Below are positions 34,107 to 43,714 of a stretch of 64,000 nt of DNA, piece by piece. A model generated the notes under the pieces. That model did no database searches, was not told where the DNA came from, and was given only the letters and a program-made list of their open reading frames with translations. The position numbers and the translations under genes were made by a program. The stretch is from Deltaproteobacteria bacterium (GTDB lineage: Bacteria > Desulfobacterota_D > UBA1144 > Nemesobacterales > JAJCZQ01), in the NCBI GenBank assembly GCA_029262335.1, contig JAJCZQ010000031.1, forward strand, positions 1 through 64,000, read 5' to 3'. Every line of letters begins with the position of its first letter. Positions within the stretch are counted from its first letter, which is position 1.

Positions 34107-35128
34107 TGATTAATGATGCAATAAAAAAACTTGTTGAAAGAGTTGACCTTGAAGAAAATGAGATTTCCCTTCTTTTTGAACAGATGATGAACGGGAAAAT
34201 CACTGACAGCCAGATTGCAGCTTTTCTTGTCGCACTCAGAATTAAGGGCGAAACCATCCAGGAAATTACCGGCGCTTCCAGGATTATGCTGGATAAAGCG
34301 ACCAAGATAAATCACAATTTTGAAAATGCAGTAGACCTATGCGGCACAGGCGGGGATAATCACGGAACTTTCAATGTTTCTACAACTGCAAGCTTTGTGG
34401 TTGCAGGGGCAGGAATCCCGGTAGCAAAACATGGCAACAGGTCTGTATCAAGCCCCGTGGGTAGTGCAGATGTTCTGGAGGCACTGGGGATTAATATTAA
34501 TCTCGATGTAAAACAGTCTGAACAATGTTTTAACGAAGTTGGACTTGCATTCCTTTTTGCACCTATTTACCATCCTGCCATGAAGAATGTTGCCGTACCG
34601 AGGAAGGAGATTGGTATAAGGACTATCTTTAATCTGCTAGGCCCAATTCTTAATCCGGCTCTTGTTAAGCGCCAGGTCATGGGAGTGTATGCCGAAGCAT
34701 TAATTGAGCCTGTTGCAAAAGTACTCAGAAACCTCGGCTCCGAGCACGCAATGGTTGTGCATGGTTCTGATTCAATGGATGAGATTACGGTTACGGGAAC
34801 AACTTCTGTTGCGGAACTCAGGGACGGAATTGTTAAAACATATCAGTTTGACCCATCACAAATTGGTATACCAAAGTATAAACTCGAAGAGCTTAAGGGT
34901 GGTAAAAACAGTACTGAGAATGCCGAACTGGTGCTATCGGTATTAAAAGGCGAAAAAGAAGGGGCGATGCAGGATATAACATTATTGAATGCCGCTGCAG
35001 CTATTTTTATATCGGGCAGAAGTGAGGATTTTAAAGAAGCATTTGATATTGCAAATGAATCCATAAGTAGTGGAAATGCACTAAAAAAACTTGAAGTATT
35101 AAAAGAATTTACTCAAAGCCGGAATTAA
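34106..35128 (+). CDS. trpD: Anthranilate phosphoribosyltransferase
   Basis: TrpD transfers phosphoribosyl from PRPP to anthranilate in tryptophan synthesis. The signature is DLCGTGGDNHGTFNVSTTAS, followed by GIPVAKHGNRSVSSPVGSAD and TIFNLLGPILNPA. At 340 residues it is normal. The ATG overlaps the nusB stop (ATGA-type coupling), and trpC follows 5 bp later. Confidence 0.96.
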   Translation: MINDAIKKLVERVDLEENEISLLFEQMMNGKITDSQIAAFLVALRIKGETIQEITGASRIMLDKATKINHNFENAVDLCGTGGDNHGTFNVSTTASFVVAGAGIPVAKHGNRSVSSPVGSADVLEALGININLDVKQSEQCFNEVGLAFLFAPIYHPAMKNVAVPRKEIGIRTIFNLLGPILNPALVKRQVMGVYAEALIEPVAKVLRNLGSEHAMVVHGSDSMDEITVTGTTSVAELRDGIVKTYQFDPSQIGIPKYKLEELKGGKNSTENAELVLSVLKGEKEGAMQDITLLNAAAAIFISGRSEDFKEAFDIANESISSGNALKKLEVLKEFTQSRN

Positions 35129-35133
35129 TAGTA

Positions 35134-35919
35134 ATGATTCTTGATGATATCGTTGAATATAAAAAGGGTGAACTCCAAAAATCGTTAGAACTACTACCTC
35201 TAACTGAACTGCAAAACAGGCTGAATGACCAAAAGCCGCCTTTAGATTTTTATACAAGTGCAAATGCGGATAGTTATCCAAAAGTTATTTCTGAAATAAA
35301 AAAAGCTTCACCCTCAAGGGGTGTGATCTGTGAGAACTTCGAACCTGTAAAGATCGCAAAGTCATATGAAGCTAACGGGGCAGCTGCAATATCGGTACTT
35401 ACGGATGAAAAATTTTTTCAGGGCAGTCTTGATTACCTTTCCCGGATCAGAGAGGCGGTAAATATACCGCTCTTAAGAAAGGATTTTACAATTGACCCCT
35501 ACCAGATATTTGAAGCAAGGGCGCATGGGGCAGATATCGTACTGCTGATAGCTGCAATACTTGAAAAGGAAATGATTAAAGAATATCTCGAGGTGGTGGG
35601 TTCATTACAAATGAACGCCATAGTAGAAATACACAATCATGAAGAACTTGAAAAAGTAATAGATACCGGATGTAAAATTATAGGAATAAACAACAGGAAT
35701 TTAAAGACTTTTGAAGTGGACCTTTCCACAACAGTAGAACTGATAAATTACATACCGGAAGATATACTTGTAATAAGTGAAAGCGGTATAAGCAATCCTG
35801 GTGATATAAAGATGCTGCGTAATCTCGGGGTAAATACATTTCTTATTGGAGAGAGTTTTATGAAATCTGATGACCCGGGCGGTATGCTAAGTAATTATAT
35901 AAGTGAGATTGGTGAGTAA
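35134..35919 (+). CDS. trpC: Indole-3-glycerol phosphate synthase
   Basis: This TIM-barrel enzyme converts CdRP to indole-3-glycerol phosphate, two steps after TrpD. The signatures are VISEIKKASPSRGVICENF, ISVLTDEKFFQGSLDYL, LLRKDFTIDPYQIFEARAHG (catalytic Lys), GINNRNLKTFEVDL and ISESGISNPGDIKML. At 261 residues it is a single-domain IGPS, not fused to TrpF. trpE, G, F, B and A are not in the window. Confidence 0.96.
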   Translation: MILDDIVEYKKGELQKSLELLPLTELQNRLNDQKPPLDFYTSANADSYPKVISEIKKASPSRGVICENFEPVKIAKSYEANGAAAISVLTDEKFFQGSLDYLSRIREAVNIPLLRKDFTIDPYQIFEARAHGADIVLLIAAILEKEMIKEYLEVVGSLQMNAIVEIHNHEELEKVIDTGCKIIGINNRNLKTFEVDLSTTVELINYIPEDILVISESGISNPGDIKMLRNLGVNTFLIGESFMKSDDPGGMLSNYISEIGE

Positions 35920-35941
35920 TCCTTATACTTACCCTTAAAAG

Positions 35942-36286
35942 ATGACAGAAGAAAAATCAAAAGAAAAACAGGTAAAAAATCCTCTCCTGGCATTAGTTCT
36001 TTCTGCTATATTGCCGGGGCTAGGACAGGTTTATAATTCACAATATAAAAAGGGACTCTTTTTTATCGGTTTCAACATGATAATTAACTTTCTTATCAGG
36101 GAACCACTTGCCATTGTCCTTGAGAATATTGATGATCTTGATAAAGTAGACGGCCCTACAATGTTTGTGTTTGTTGGCTATTCACTTGCCAGTATGGCTC
36201 TATGGGTTTATGCAATGGTTGATGCCAGGAGAAATGCAGAACTGATAAATTCAGAAGCAAAAAAACAAAATTTTTCGGAGGAATAA
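35942..36286 (+). CDS. Small membrane protein, TM2/DUF5683-like
   Basis: A charged N-terminal segment (1-12) precedes a TM helix with the pattern LALVLSAILPGLGQVYNSQYKKG, then two more hydrophobic segments (~39-58 and ~78-95), and a charged tail. The PGLGQ-x-YN motif resembles TM2-like and related membrane domains of unknown function. It is 22 bp after trpC and 3 bp before tpx, so it is co-transcribed with both. Confidence 0.7.
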   Translation: MTEEKSKEKQVKNPLLALVLSAILPGLGQVYNSQYKKGLFFIGFNMIINFLIREPLAIVLENIDDLDKVDGPTMFVFVGYSLASMALWVYAMVDARRNAELINSEAKKQNFSEE

Positions 36287-36289
36287 ATA

Positions 36290-36808
36290 ATGTCGGAAGA
36301 AAGAACAGGTGTAATTACGCTTCAGGGAAACCCCCTCACATTGTTAGGGCCTGAAATAAAAGTTGGTGATAAAGCCCCTGATTTTAAAGTGCACGAGGGC
36401 CTCGGTAATATTGTAAATCTGGATTCATATGAAGGAAAAATTAAAATTTTTAATGTAATTGTTTCTGTTGATACACCGGTATGTGATATTCAGACCAGGC
36501 GTTTTAGTAAAGAGGCCGAGAATTTCCCTGAAGATGTAGAAATACTGACAGTGAGTATGGACCTTCCTTTTGCTATGTCCAGGTACTGTGGTAATGCTGG
36601 TATAGAAAAATTAAAAAATGTTTCTGATTACCAGTTTGGGTCATTTGGCGAAAGTTACGGGACTCTGATTAAAGAAAACAGACTGCTTGCAAGGGCTATT
36701 TTTGTGGTTGATAAGGACAATATTGTAAGACATGCAGAGTATGTTCCGGAAGTGGCATCTGAGCCTAATTATGATTCTGCCCTTGAAGTTGTAAAAACTC
36801 TGCTTTAA
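36290..36808 (+). CDS. tpx: Thiol peroxidase Tpx (atypical 2-Cys peroxiredoxin)
   Basis: The peroxidatic Cys is in IVSVDTPVCDIQTRRF and the resolving Cys in SRYCGNAG. Tpx reduces alkyl and hydrogen peroxides using thioredoxin. At 172 residues it is normal. The start has a GGAGG ribosome-binding site. A second peroxiredoxin (bcp) lies 0.7 kb downstream in the same run. Confidence 0.96.
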   Translation: MSEERTGVITLQGNPLTLLGPEIKVGDKAPDFKVHEGLGNIVNLDSYEGKIKIFNVIVSVDTPVCDIQTRRFSKEAENFPEDVEILTVSMDLPFAMSRYCGNAGIEKLKNVSDYQFGSFGESYGTLIKENRLLARAIFVVDKDNIVRHAEYVPEVASEPNYDSALEVVKTLL

Positions 36809-36893
36809 AGCAAAACATATTTTGGTTTTATTATAATGTAAATTGGTGTAAAATTATATAAATATTTTTGTTTTGGGTGAGGGTTAAAGAATA

Positions 36894-37160
36894 ATGGGGC
36901 TTAGCAATATGCTTTCCAAACTTTTTAAAAAAGAGAATGCGGATATCGATGTACAGGTTCCCGTGAAATTCAAGGACTTTGATTCTATAATAGTTCCGCC
37001 TGAACCAAAAACAAGAGGGCTGTTTTTGTATAAAACATTAGATCTCGGTCTTGAGTTTGCACCTCAAAGTACAAGGACTGAAAATAAAACAGCCGGCAAT
37101 GAAGAAGATGCAGTACTTCTCACTGATGATATGGTTGAAACAACTAAAGAAGAGGATTAA
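36894..37160 (+). CDS. Hypothetical protein upstream of the DUF59 gene
   Basis: This 88-residue protein begins MGLSNMLSKLFKKENADIDV. Lys-rich at its N-terminus and acidic at the C-terminus, it has no recognised domain. It is probably cytosolic. The next gene starts directly after its stop codon, so they are translated together; a function in iron-sulfur assembly could be guessed from that but is not shown. Confidence 0.6.
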   Translation: MGLSNMLSKLFKKENADIDVQVPVKFKDFDSIIVPPEPKTRGLFLYKTLDLGLEFAPQSTRTENKTAGNEEDAVLLTDDMVETTKEED

Positions 37161-37460
37161 ATGGCTATAACCGAAGAAAGAGTTTATGAAGTACTGGGTG
37201 AAATTTATGACCCGGAAATACCAATAGATATTGTCAACCTGGGACTGGTATACAGTGTTGAAGTTGTTTCAGATGTTCTGAATATTAATATGTCTATGAC
37301 ATCCCCCGGCTGTCCGGCAGCAACGCAGATAGTCACAGAAGCAAAACTTATGCTTGAAGACCTTCCCGAAGTAAAGGAAGCCAATATTGAAATTGTATGG
37401 GACCCTCCCTGGGAACCCAGCATGATGAGCGAAGCAGCAAAAGAAAGTCTTGGAATGTAA
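37161..37460 (+). CDS. DUF59/MIP18-family iron-sulfur assembly protein (SufT-like)
   Basis: This 99-residue protein has the family pattern VLGEIYDPEIPIDIVNLGLVY, then MSMTSPGCPAATQI and IVWDPPWEPSMMSE. DUF59 proteins help insert or repair iron-sulfur clusters in target proteins; the Fe-S-bearing ActB and the CDGSH protein are possible clients (inference). It abuts the upstream hypothetical gene with no gap. Confidence 0.9.
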   Translation: MAITEERVYEVLGEIYDPEIPIDIVNLGLVYSVEVVSDVLNINMSMTSPGCPAATQIVTEAKLMLEDLPEVKEANIEIVWDPPWEPSMMSEAAKESLGM

Positions 37461-37527
37461 TTACCTTACGTTTTTTACGTTACCGTCTATACTAATAAAT
37501 AATACATACAACTGATGGAGGACTTTA

Positions 37528-37986
37528 ATGTCTAAAGTGTTGAATCCCGGGGATACAGCCCCTGATTTCGAAGCAGAAACCTACAGCAGTGAAACAGTAA
37601 AATTAAGTGATGTATATAAGAAGGGCACAGTTGCTCTTTATTTTTATCCAAAAGACAACACACCCGGCTGTACCAAGGAAGCATGTTCACTCCGTGACGG
37701 TATGGATGATTTAAAAGGCCATGGCATCCAGGTGCTGGGGGTTAGTACCGACGGGGTAAAGGCACATGAAAATTTTAGAAATAAATATGACCTAAACTTT
37801 CCGCTCCTTAGTGACAAGAGCAAAGAGATCATTAATCTATATGGGGTAAAAAGTGCTTTTGGATCTGCGAAAAGGGAAACTTTTCTTATTAACAAAAATG
37901 GAGAAATTGTCCATATCTGGACAAAGGTCAATACAAAAAAGCATGCAGAAGAAATTCTGGATAAAGTAAAAGAACTCGGAATATAA
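37528..37986 (+). CDS. bcp: Thioredoxin-dependent peroxiredoxin (BCP/PrxQ)
   Basis: The peroxidatic and resolving cysteines are in PKDNTPGCTKEACSLRDG (Cys five residues apart, alpha-type PrxQ). The C-terminal half has the family segments GVKSAFGSAKRETFLINKNG. At 152 residues it is normal. It reduces peroxides with thioredoxin in the cytosol. The ATG has GGAGG before it. Confidence 0.96.
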   Translation: MSKVLNPGDTAPDFEAETYSSETVKLSDVYKKGTVALYFYPKDNTPGCTKEACSLRDGMDDLKGHGIQVLGVSTDGVKAHENFRNKYDLNFPLLSDKSKEIINLYGVKSAFGSAKRETFLINKNGEIVHIWTKVNTKKHAEEILDKVKELGI

Positions 37987-38009
37987 AATAAATTATAAAG
38001 AGAAAAAGT

Positions 38010-38747
38010 TTGAAACCTAAATTGCCACGGGGGATTTTTGTTACCGGCACTGACACCGATGTCGGTAAAACGGTCGTAACTGCAGCACTTGCCTGCTGTA
38101 TTAAAAACTCCGGCAATGAAGTAACTGCTGTAAAACCTTTCCAGACAGGGACGGAAGATGAAGGCCTGCTTGATATTGAATTTGTTTACAAAGCCCTTGG
38201 AAATACTTTTGATCTTGATGAGGTCTGCCCTGTAAAGCTTGAAAAACCCCTGGCTCCTTATTCTGCAGCGATTATAGAAAAGGTAAAAATAAATATTCCC
38301 GAGGTTGTAAATTCCCTTAAAGAAAAATTTATGAGTTCAGCCGGTACTACATTGTTTGAAGGGGCAGGCGGACTGCTGGTACCGATTACGGCTGACTATT
38401 ACATGAGTGATTTTGCAATAGATATGGGTATTCCTATCATCATTGTATCCCGTCCAGGACTTGGAACAATAAATCACACACTTCTTTCAATTGAATATGC
38501 AAAAAAAAAGGGGCTTCAAATTCTTGGAATAGTTATTTCTAATTATCCTTCAGAACCGGGCCTTGCGGAATCACTAAACATAGGGGCAATCAGGCAGCTG
38601 ACAGATGTTGAGATAATAGGTGTAATACCCAGTATTGAAGGGCTGGATGTCCAGAAGGGGTTGATTGGAATGATAGCCGAAAACAGCATGGATTTCTTTG
38701 CGGAATCACTTGGCGGAAAATTAAATCTTAACAACTTTTTAACATAA
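38010..38747 (+). CDS. bioD: Dethiobiotin synthetase
   Basis: This ATP-dependent enzyme closes the ureido ring of dethiobiotin. The P-loop is GIFVTGTDTDVGKTVVTAAL; further signatures are AVKPFQTG, LFEGAGGLLVPI and VSRPGLGTINHTLLSIEY with LGIVISN. At 245 residues it is normal. The start is TTG with a weak purine-rich site upstream; no alternative ATG precedes the P-loop. No other bio gene is near. Confidence 0.94.
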   Translation: MKPKLPRGIFVTGTDTDVGKTVVTAALACCIKNSGNEVTAVKPFQTGTEDEGLLDIEFVYKALGNTFDLDEVCPVKLEKPLAPYSAAIIEKVKINIPEVVNSLKEKFMSSAGTTLFEGAGGLLVPITADYYMSDFAIDMGIPIIIVSRPGLGTINHTLLSIEYAKKKGLQILGIVISNYPSEPGLAESLNIGAIRQLTDVEIIGVIPSIEGLDVQKGLIGMIAENSMDFFAESLGGKLNLNNFLT

Positions 38748-38760
38748 TATCCCTATTAAC

Positions 38761-38788
38761 TTGACAGATAAATACAACATGATATTAA
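38761..38788 (+). promoter_or_regulatory. Promoter of the act (ACIII) operon
   Basis: TTGACA (38761-38766), a 16-base spacer and TATTAA (38783-38788) are present. It lies in the 117-bp gap between bioD and actA, the only sizeable gap before the operon. Confidence 0.6.
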
Positions 38789-38864
38789 TTATTAGCGTTT
38801 TTGAGGAGCCATAGGTAATCTTCCCTTAAAAATTTACCCAAAAATTGAATATTTAAGGTTAAAA

Positions 38865-39434
38865 ATGGACAATTGGATTAAAGTTACTTCTATATTTGTT
38901 TTAAGTGGGCTGTTCTTATTTGGTCTCTACCATAGTTCCGCTATCAGCGATAGTAAAGGTCCTATGCAGCCAATACTATTTAGTCATAAAATTCACGCAG
39001 GTGAGAACCAGATTCCTTGTCAGTACTGCCACAGTTTTGCAGATGTCTCAACAAACCCGGGTATTCCTTCCGTGCAGAAATGTATCGGTTGCCACAGCCA
39101 GGTTCACGGCAAAGACGAAGACTACAAAACTGACACGGGCAAAGTCATAAATTTCAAAACAGAAATCGATAAAGTAAAAGATTATTGGCAGCGCAAAGAA
39201 CCAATTCCGTGGATCAAAGTTACTGATATGCCGGAATATGTAAGGTTTAACCACAAACGACATATAAAACGTGGTTTTGAATGCCAGACCTGCCATGGGC
39301 AAGTGCAGGAGATGGACGTAGTATATAAAGCAGAAAGAATGAATATGGGATTCTGTATTACATGTCATGAAGAAAATGCAGATAACCAGGAACACTTAAC
39401 TCAATTGAAGGATTGTCTCACTTGCCATTATTGA
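38865..39434 (+). CDS. actA: Alternative complex III subunit ActA, multihaem cytochrome c
   Basis: A single N-terminal membrane anchor (WIKVTSIFVLSGLFLFGLYH) precedes a periplasmic domain with five CxxCH haem sites: CQYCH, CIGCH, CQTCH, CITCH and CLTCH. This pentahaem pattern and the position ahead of ActB define ActA of the quinol-oxidising alternative complex III, which replaces cytochrome bc1. It passes electrons from the Fe-S/haem chain to the acceptor. It is 12 bp before actB. Confidence 0.94.
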   Translation: MDNWIKVTSIFVLSGLFLFGLYHSSAISDSKGPMQPILFSHKIHAGENQIPCQYCHSFADVSTNPGIPSVQKCIGCHSQVHGKDEDYKTDTGKVINFKTEIDKVKDYWQRKEPIPWIKVTDMPEYVRFNHKRHIKRGFECQTCHGQVQEMDVVYKAERMNMGFCITCHEENADNQEHLTQLKDCLTCHY

Positions 39435-39446
39435 TCGGAGGAATTA

Positions 39447-42386
39447 ATGTCTAAAGGTAAGAATGGTGGAATAAACAGAAGGGATTTTTTAAAGGTAATC
39501 GGTGTTGCCGGTGGAACAGCGGCCGTTACAGGTGCGTGTTCAGGAGAACCGGTAGAACAGATTATTCCTTATGTTATACCCCCTGAATCTTATATACCAG
39601 CTATTCCCAAATTCTATTCTTCCACATGCAGGGAGTGTCCTGCAGGTTGCGGCATTATTTTAAAAAACAGGGACGGAAGAGCTATAAAGGTAGAAGGTAA
39701 TCCCAACAGCCCTATAAACGGCGGATCTACTTGTGCAAGGGGCCAGGCTTCACTCCAGGGTTTATACAATCCCGACAGAAACAGGTCACCATTAAAACTA
39801 AACGAATTTGGAAGGCTCGCACCAACATCATGGGAAACCGGTACTAATGATCTTTCCGCAAAAATTAACGAGCTTGTAAGCCAGGGGAAAGGCAGCCGTA
39901 TTGTCTACCTCAGCAACAGCATATCAGGCACATTAAATGAGCTCGTAGACAAATGGACCAACGCCATAGGTGCAAAACACTACACTTACGAATCATTCTC
40001 ATACGACTCTATTAAAGAAGCAAACAGTATTTCTTTTGGAATTGATGAAATTCCAAACTATAAAATTGAAAATGCAGATTATGTTCTGTCCTTTGGTGCT
40101 GATTTTCTTGAAACATGGCTTTCACCGAACCAGTATGCACGTGGTTTTTCAAAACTGAAAACTGTAAAAAACGGTAAGGTCGGAAAATTTGTACAGGTAG
40201 AACCAAGAATGTCTCTTACAGGTGCAAGTGCTGATGACTGGGTAGCAGTAAAACCCGGTACTGAAGTATTTCTGGCCCTTGGGATAGCCAATGCAATAAT
40301 TAAAAACGGCGGAGCAAAAAAGGATGCTGGCCTTGTTTCGGGTATGGTCTCATCTTATACCCCGGAAAAAGTATCACAGCTTACCGATGTACCTGCCGAG
40401 ACCATAAACCAGATTGCAAAAGATTTTACCAAATTTAAAAGTGTTGCCCTTGGGGGCGGTGTTGCCCTTACCGGAACAAACGCTACAGAAACACTTGTTG
40501 CGATTAACATCCTTAACTATATTGCCGGCAATATCGGTAAAACAGTTGATTTTTCAGATACGCAGCTCATTTCAAATGCAAATAATTTTAAAGATATATT
40601 AAAGCTTCTCGAAGACATGAAGAGCGGAGGGGTGGATGTTCTTATTGTGCACGGTGTAAATCCTGTATTTACACTTCCAAAGTCACTTAATGCCGAAGAA
40701 GCAATTAAAAAAGTACCTTATATAGTCAGCTTCGCTTCCTTTATGGATGAAACAACAGAGCTTTCTCAGCTTGTACTTCCAGATAACCATTCAGTGGAAA
40801 GCTGGGGAGATTTTCAGCCGACTAAGAGCTATGTAAGCATCATTCAGCCTGCAATGAGGCCGGTATTTAATACACAGTCCGTAGGTGATACGCTGATATC
40901 ACTTAGTAAGAAAGTAGATTCAACAAAAGAACTTATAAACGAAGAAACATACTATGATTATTTAAGAAGTGCATGGAAAAACGTAGCAAACTACGTAGCA
41001 CCTAATAAACAGTTTGACCTTTTCTGGAATGATACCTTAAGGGACGGTGGAGTTGAGATAAACCTTCCTGAAAGGTCTGTAGAGCTTTCATCTGCAGTAC
41101 AGTCTGTAAAATTTGCAGAGCCGGAATTTAAAGGAGACGGAGAATACTACTTTATTACATATCCCTCTTATAAGTATTATGACGGTTCAGGTGCAAATAA
41201 ACCATGGCTCCAGGAACTTCCCGAAGGCCTTACAACATCCGTTTGGGATTCATATGTAGATATGAACACTGAGACTGCTAAAAAAATGGGTGTGAGGGAA
41301 GGATCATTTATTAATATTCAGTCACCCCAGGGTGAAATAAAAACCCAGGTCTTTACCTATGACGGTATCAGGCCTGACACAATAGCTGTTGCAATCGGAC
41401 AGGGTCACACTGCTTACGGAAGATATGCAAAAGACCGTGGTGTAAACCCTCTTGACCTGCTTCCAAATATGTCTGACAGACTTTCCGGCGGATTTGCTTT
41501 TCTTTCCTCCAAAGTATCTGTTTCAAATGCAGGAAAACACAGCCTTCTTGTAAGAACTCAGTACACAAGGACCCAGCACGAAAGGGGCGTTGCACAGGCA
41601 ATAACGCTTGACCAGCTTAACCATCCTGATGACCATCACGGTGAGCACCATGATGAGCCGGATTTTTATCCTCCAAGAGAGTATCCAAACCACAGATGGG
41701 CAATGAACGTCGACCTCAACAAATGCACCGGCTGCGGGGCATGTGTAACAGCATGTTATGCAGAAAACAACATTCCTTTTGTAGGAAAAGCACAGGTTGC
41801 AAAAAGACGTGATATGTCGTGGATCAGGATTGAAAGGTATTTTGATAAAGACGAAAACGGCAGGATGGACACAAGATTTTTACCAATGATGTGTCAGCAG
41901 TGCGGTAATGCACCTTGTGAACCTGTATGCCCTGTATTTGCCACATACCATAACCCGGAAGGGCTTAACGGAATGATTTACAACAGGTGTGTTGGTACGA
42001 GGTACTGTGCAAACAACTGTACTTATAAAGTAAGAAAATTTAACTGGTATACATATAAATTCCCCGAACCACTTAACTGGCAGCTAAATCCGGACGTAAC
42101 AGTCAGGACCAAAGGTATTATGGAAAAATGTACTTTCTGTGTCCAGAGGATTAAGTACGGAACAGATATTGCCAAAGATGGTGACGGTATAGTAAAAGAC
42201 GGAGATATTCTGACAGCTTGTCAGCAGGCCTGTCCTACTGATGCAATTGTGTTTGGTGATCTGAAAGACACAACCAGCCAGGTAGCAAAACTTTCACACG
42301 ACGATAGAGGCTACAAAGTTTTTGAAGTTATTAATACGAAACCAGGAATTACATATCTAAAAAAAGTAAAGTGGGATAACGCCTAA
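39447..42386 (+). CDS. actB: Alternative complex III subunit ActB, molybdopterin-oxidoreductase-like Fe-S protein
   Basis: A twin-arginine signal is visible (INRRDFLKVIGVAGGTAAVTGAC). Residues ~50-700 follow the molybdopterin oxidoreductase fold (CRECPAGCGIIL, STCARGQ), but in ACIII this half binds no Mo cofactor. Residues ~740-960 form a PsrB-like ferredoxin region with cysteine clusters CTGCGACVTACYAEN, CQQCGNAPCEPVCPV, TFCVQRI and CQQACPTDAIVFGD. It holds the Fe-S chain of the complex. The stop overlaps actC by one base. It is one of the longest genes in the window and fully open. Confidence 0.95.
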   Translation: MSKGKNGGINRRDFLKVIGVAGGTAAVTGACSGEPVEQIIPYVIPPESYIPAIPKFYSSTCRECPAGCGIILKNRDGRAIKVEGNPNSPINGGSTCARGQASLQGLYNPDRNRSPLKLNEFGRLAPTSWETGTNDLSAKINELVSQGKGSRIVYLSNSISGTLNELVDKWTNAIGAKHYTYESFSYDSIKEANSISFGIDEIPNYKIENADYVLSFGADFLETWLSPNQYARGFSKLKTVKNGKVGKFVQVEPRMSLTGASADDWVAVKPGTEVFLALGIANAIIKNGGAKKDAGLVSGMVSSYTPEKVSQLTDVPAETINQIAKDFTKFKSVALGGGVALTGTNATETLVAINILNYIAGNIGKTVDFSDTQLISNANNFKDILKLLEDMKSGGVDVLIVHGVNPVFTLPKSLNAEEAIKKVPYIVSFASFMDETTELSQLVLPDNHSVESWGDFQPTKSYVSIIQPAMRPVFNTQSVGDTLISLSKKVDSTKELINEETYYDYLRSAWKNVANYVAPNKQFDLFWNDTLRDGGVEINLPERSVELSSAVQSVKFAEPEFKGDGEYYFITYPSYKYYDGSGANKPWLQELPEGLTTSVWDSYVDMNTETAKKMGVREGSFINIQSPQGEIKTQVFTYDGIRPDTIAVAIGQGHTAYGRYAKDRGVNPLDLLPNMSDRLSGGFAFLSSKVSVSNAGKHSLLVRTQYTRTQHERGVAQAITLDQLNHPDDHHGEHHDEPDFYPPREYPNHRWAMNVDLNKCTGCGACVTACYAENNIPFVGKAQVAKRRDMSWIRIERYFDKDENGRMDTRFLPMMCQQCGNAPCEPVCPVFATYHNPEGLNGMIYNRCVGTRYCANNCTYKVRKFNWYTYKFPEPLNWQLNPDVTVRTKGIMEKCTFCVQRIKYGTDIAKDGDGIVKDGDILTACQQACPTDAIVFGDLKDTTSQVAKLSHDDRGYKVFEVINTKPGITYLKKVKWDNA

Positions 42387-43714
42387 TGAGTCAAGATACT
42401 AAATTGACATACTCCAGAGTCACTACAGACGTAGTTGCAATGCTTGAAAAGCCTTCCGTAAAGTGGTGGGCACTATTCATGATTTCATTATCTTTTGTAG
42501 GGATTGGTTTAATCTGTTTTATTTACCAGGTTTATGTTGGTCTTGGAGTAGCAGGCTACAGGCACCCGGTATTCTGGGGTACATATATTACCGACTTTGT
42601 ATTCTGGGTTGGTATTGCACATTCAGGAACATTAATTTCAGCAATTTTATACCTTTTCAGGGCACGGTTCAGGATGTCGATTTACAGGATAGCTGAAGGT
42701 ATGACCGTATTTGCGGTGCTTACAGCTGGACTATTCCCAATTATGCACCTTGGTAGGCCCTGGAACTTTTACTGGCTCTTTCCTTATCCGAACCAGAGAG
42801 AGATATGGATCAACTTTAAATCACCACTTGTTTGGGACGTTTTTGCAGTAAGCACGTACCTTACAGTTAGTTCCCTGTTCTTTTTAATCGGTATGATTCC
42901 GGATATTGCGGCAATCAGGGACAAAGTAACAGAAAAACCAAGAAGAATAATATATTCAATACTGTCATTCGGTTGGAAAGGTTCCAACTGGGAATGGCTC
43001 CATTACGGAAGGGCTTATCTATATTTTGCGGCTCTCGCAACACCTCTTGTACTCTCGGTACACTCAGTTGTGTCATGGGATTTTGCAATGGGTAATGTGC
43101 CGGGATGGCACACCACAATATTTGCACCATACTTTGTAGCCGGGGCGATCTTTTCCGGACTTGGCATGGTAATAACTCTTACAATTCCAATCAGAAAGAT
43201 ATTTCATCTTGAAGATTATATAACTCTTGATAACTACGACGGGATGGCAAAGCTGATTATGTTTACATCCGGTATCGTTGGTTATGCATACGCAGTAGAA
43301 TTTTTTATGGCCTGGTACAGCAGCAGCCCGTTTGAATGGCAGCAATTCATGTACAGGGCAGTTGGAGAGTACGCACTGTTTTACTGGATAATGGTAATAT
43401 GTAACGTTGTTATCCCTATTCCTCTGTGGTTTAGTAAAGTAAGAAGAAATCTAAAATGGCTGTTTATTATTTCAATTTTTATTAATATCGGCATGTGGTT
43501 TGAAAGATTTAACATTATTGTAATATCACTATCGAGGGATTTTGATCCTGCTGCCTGGGGTGTTTATAAAATATCATGGGTAGAAGCAGGTATTACTGCT
43601 GGTAGTTTTGCATGGTTCTTTATGTTTTTCCTAATATTCCTGAAAACACTGCCATCAGTATCTATTTCGGAAATAAAAGAAATACTTCCCGTACCCAAAA
43701 GGGGGGATAAGTAA
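42386..43714 (+). CDS. actC: Alternative complex III subunit ActC (NrfD-like, quinol site)
   Basis: This polytopic membrane protein has about ten TM segments in the NrfD/PsrC pattern: FVFWVGIAHSGTLISAILYL, MHLGRPWNFYW, VHSVVSWDFAMGN and PGWHTTIFAPYFVAGAIFSGL. In ACIII, ActC carries the menaquinol/ubiquinol oxidation site facing ActB. At 442 residues it is typical. Single-base overlaps with both neighbours indicate strict co-translation. Confidence 0.95.
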   Translation: MSQDTKLTYSRVTTDVVAMLEKPSVKWWALFMISLSFVGIGLICFIYQVYVGLGVAGYRHPVFWGTYITDFVFWVGIAHSGTLISAILYLFRARFRMSIYRIAEGMTVFAVLTAGLFPIMHLGRPWNFYWLFPYPNQREIWINFKSPLVWDVFAVSTYLTVSSLFFLIGMIPDIAAIRDKVTEKPRRIIYSILSFGWKGSNWEWLHYGRAYLYFAALATPLVLSVHSVVSWDFAMGNVPGWHTTIFAPYFVAGAIFSGLGMVITLTIPIRKIFHLEDYITLDNYDGMAKLIMFTSGIVGYAYAVEFFMAWYSSSPFEWQQFMYRAVGEYALFYWIMVICNVVIPIPLWFSKVRRNLKWLFIISIFINIGMWFERFNIIVISLSRDFDPAAWGVYKISWVEAGITAGSFAWFFMFFLIFLKTLPSVSISEIKEILPVPKRGDK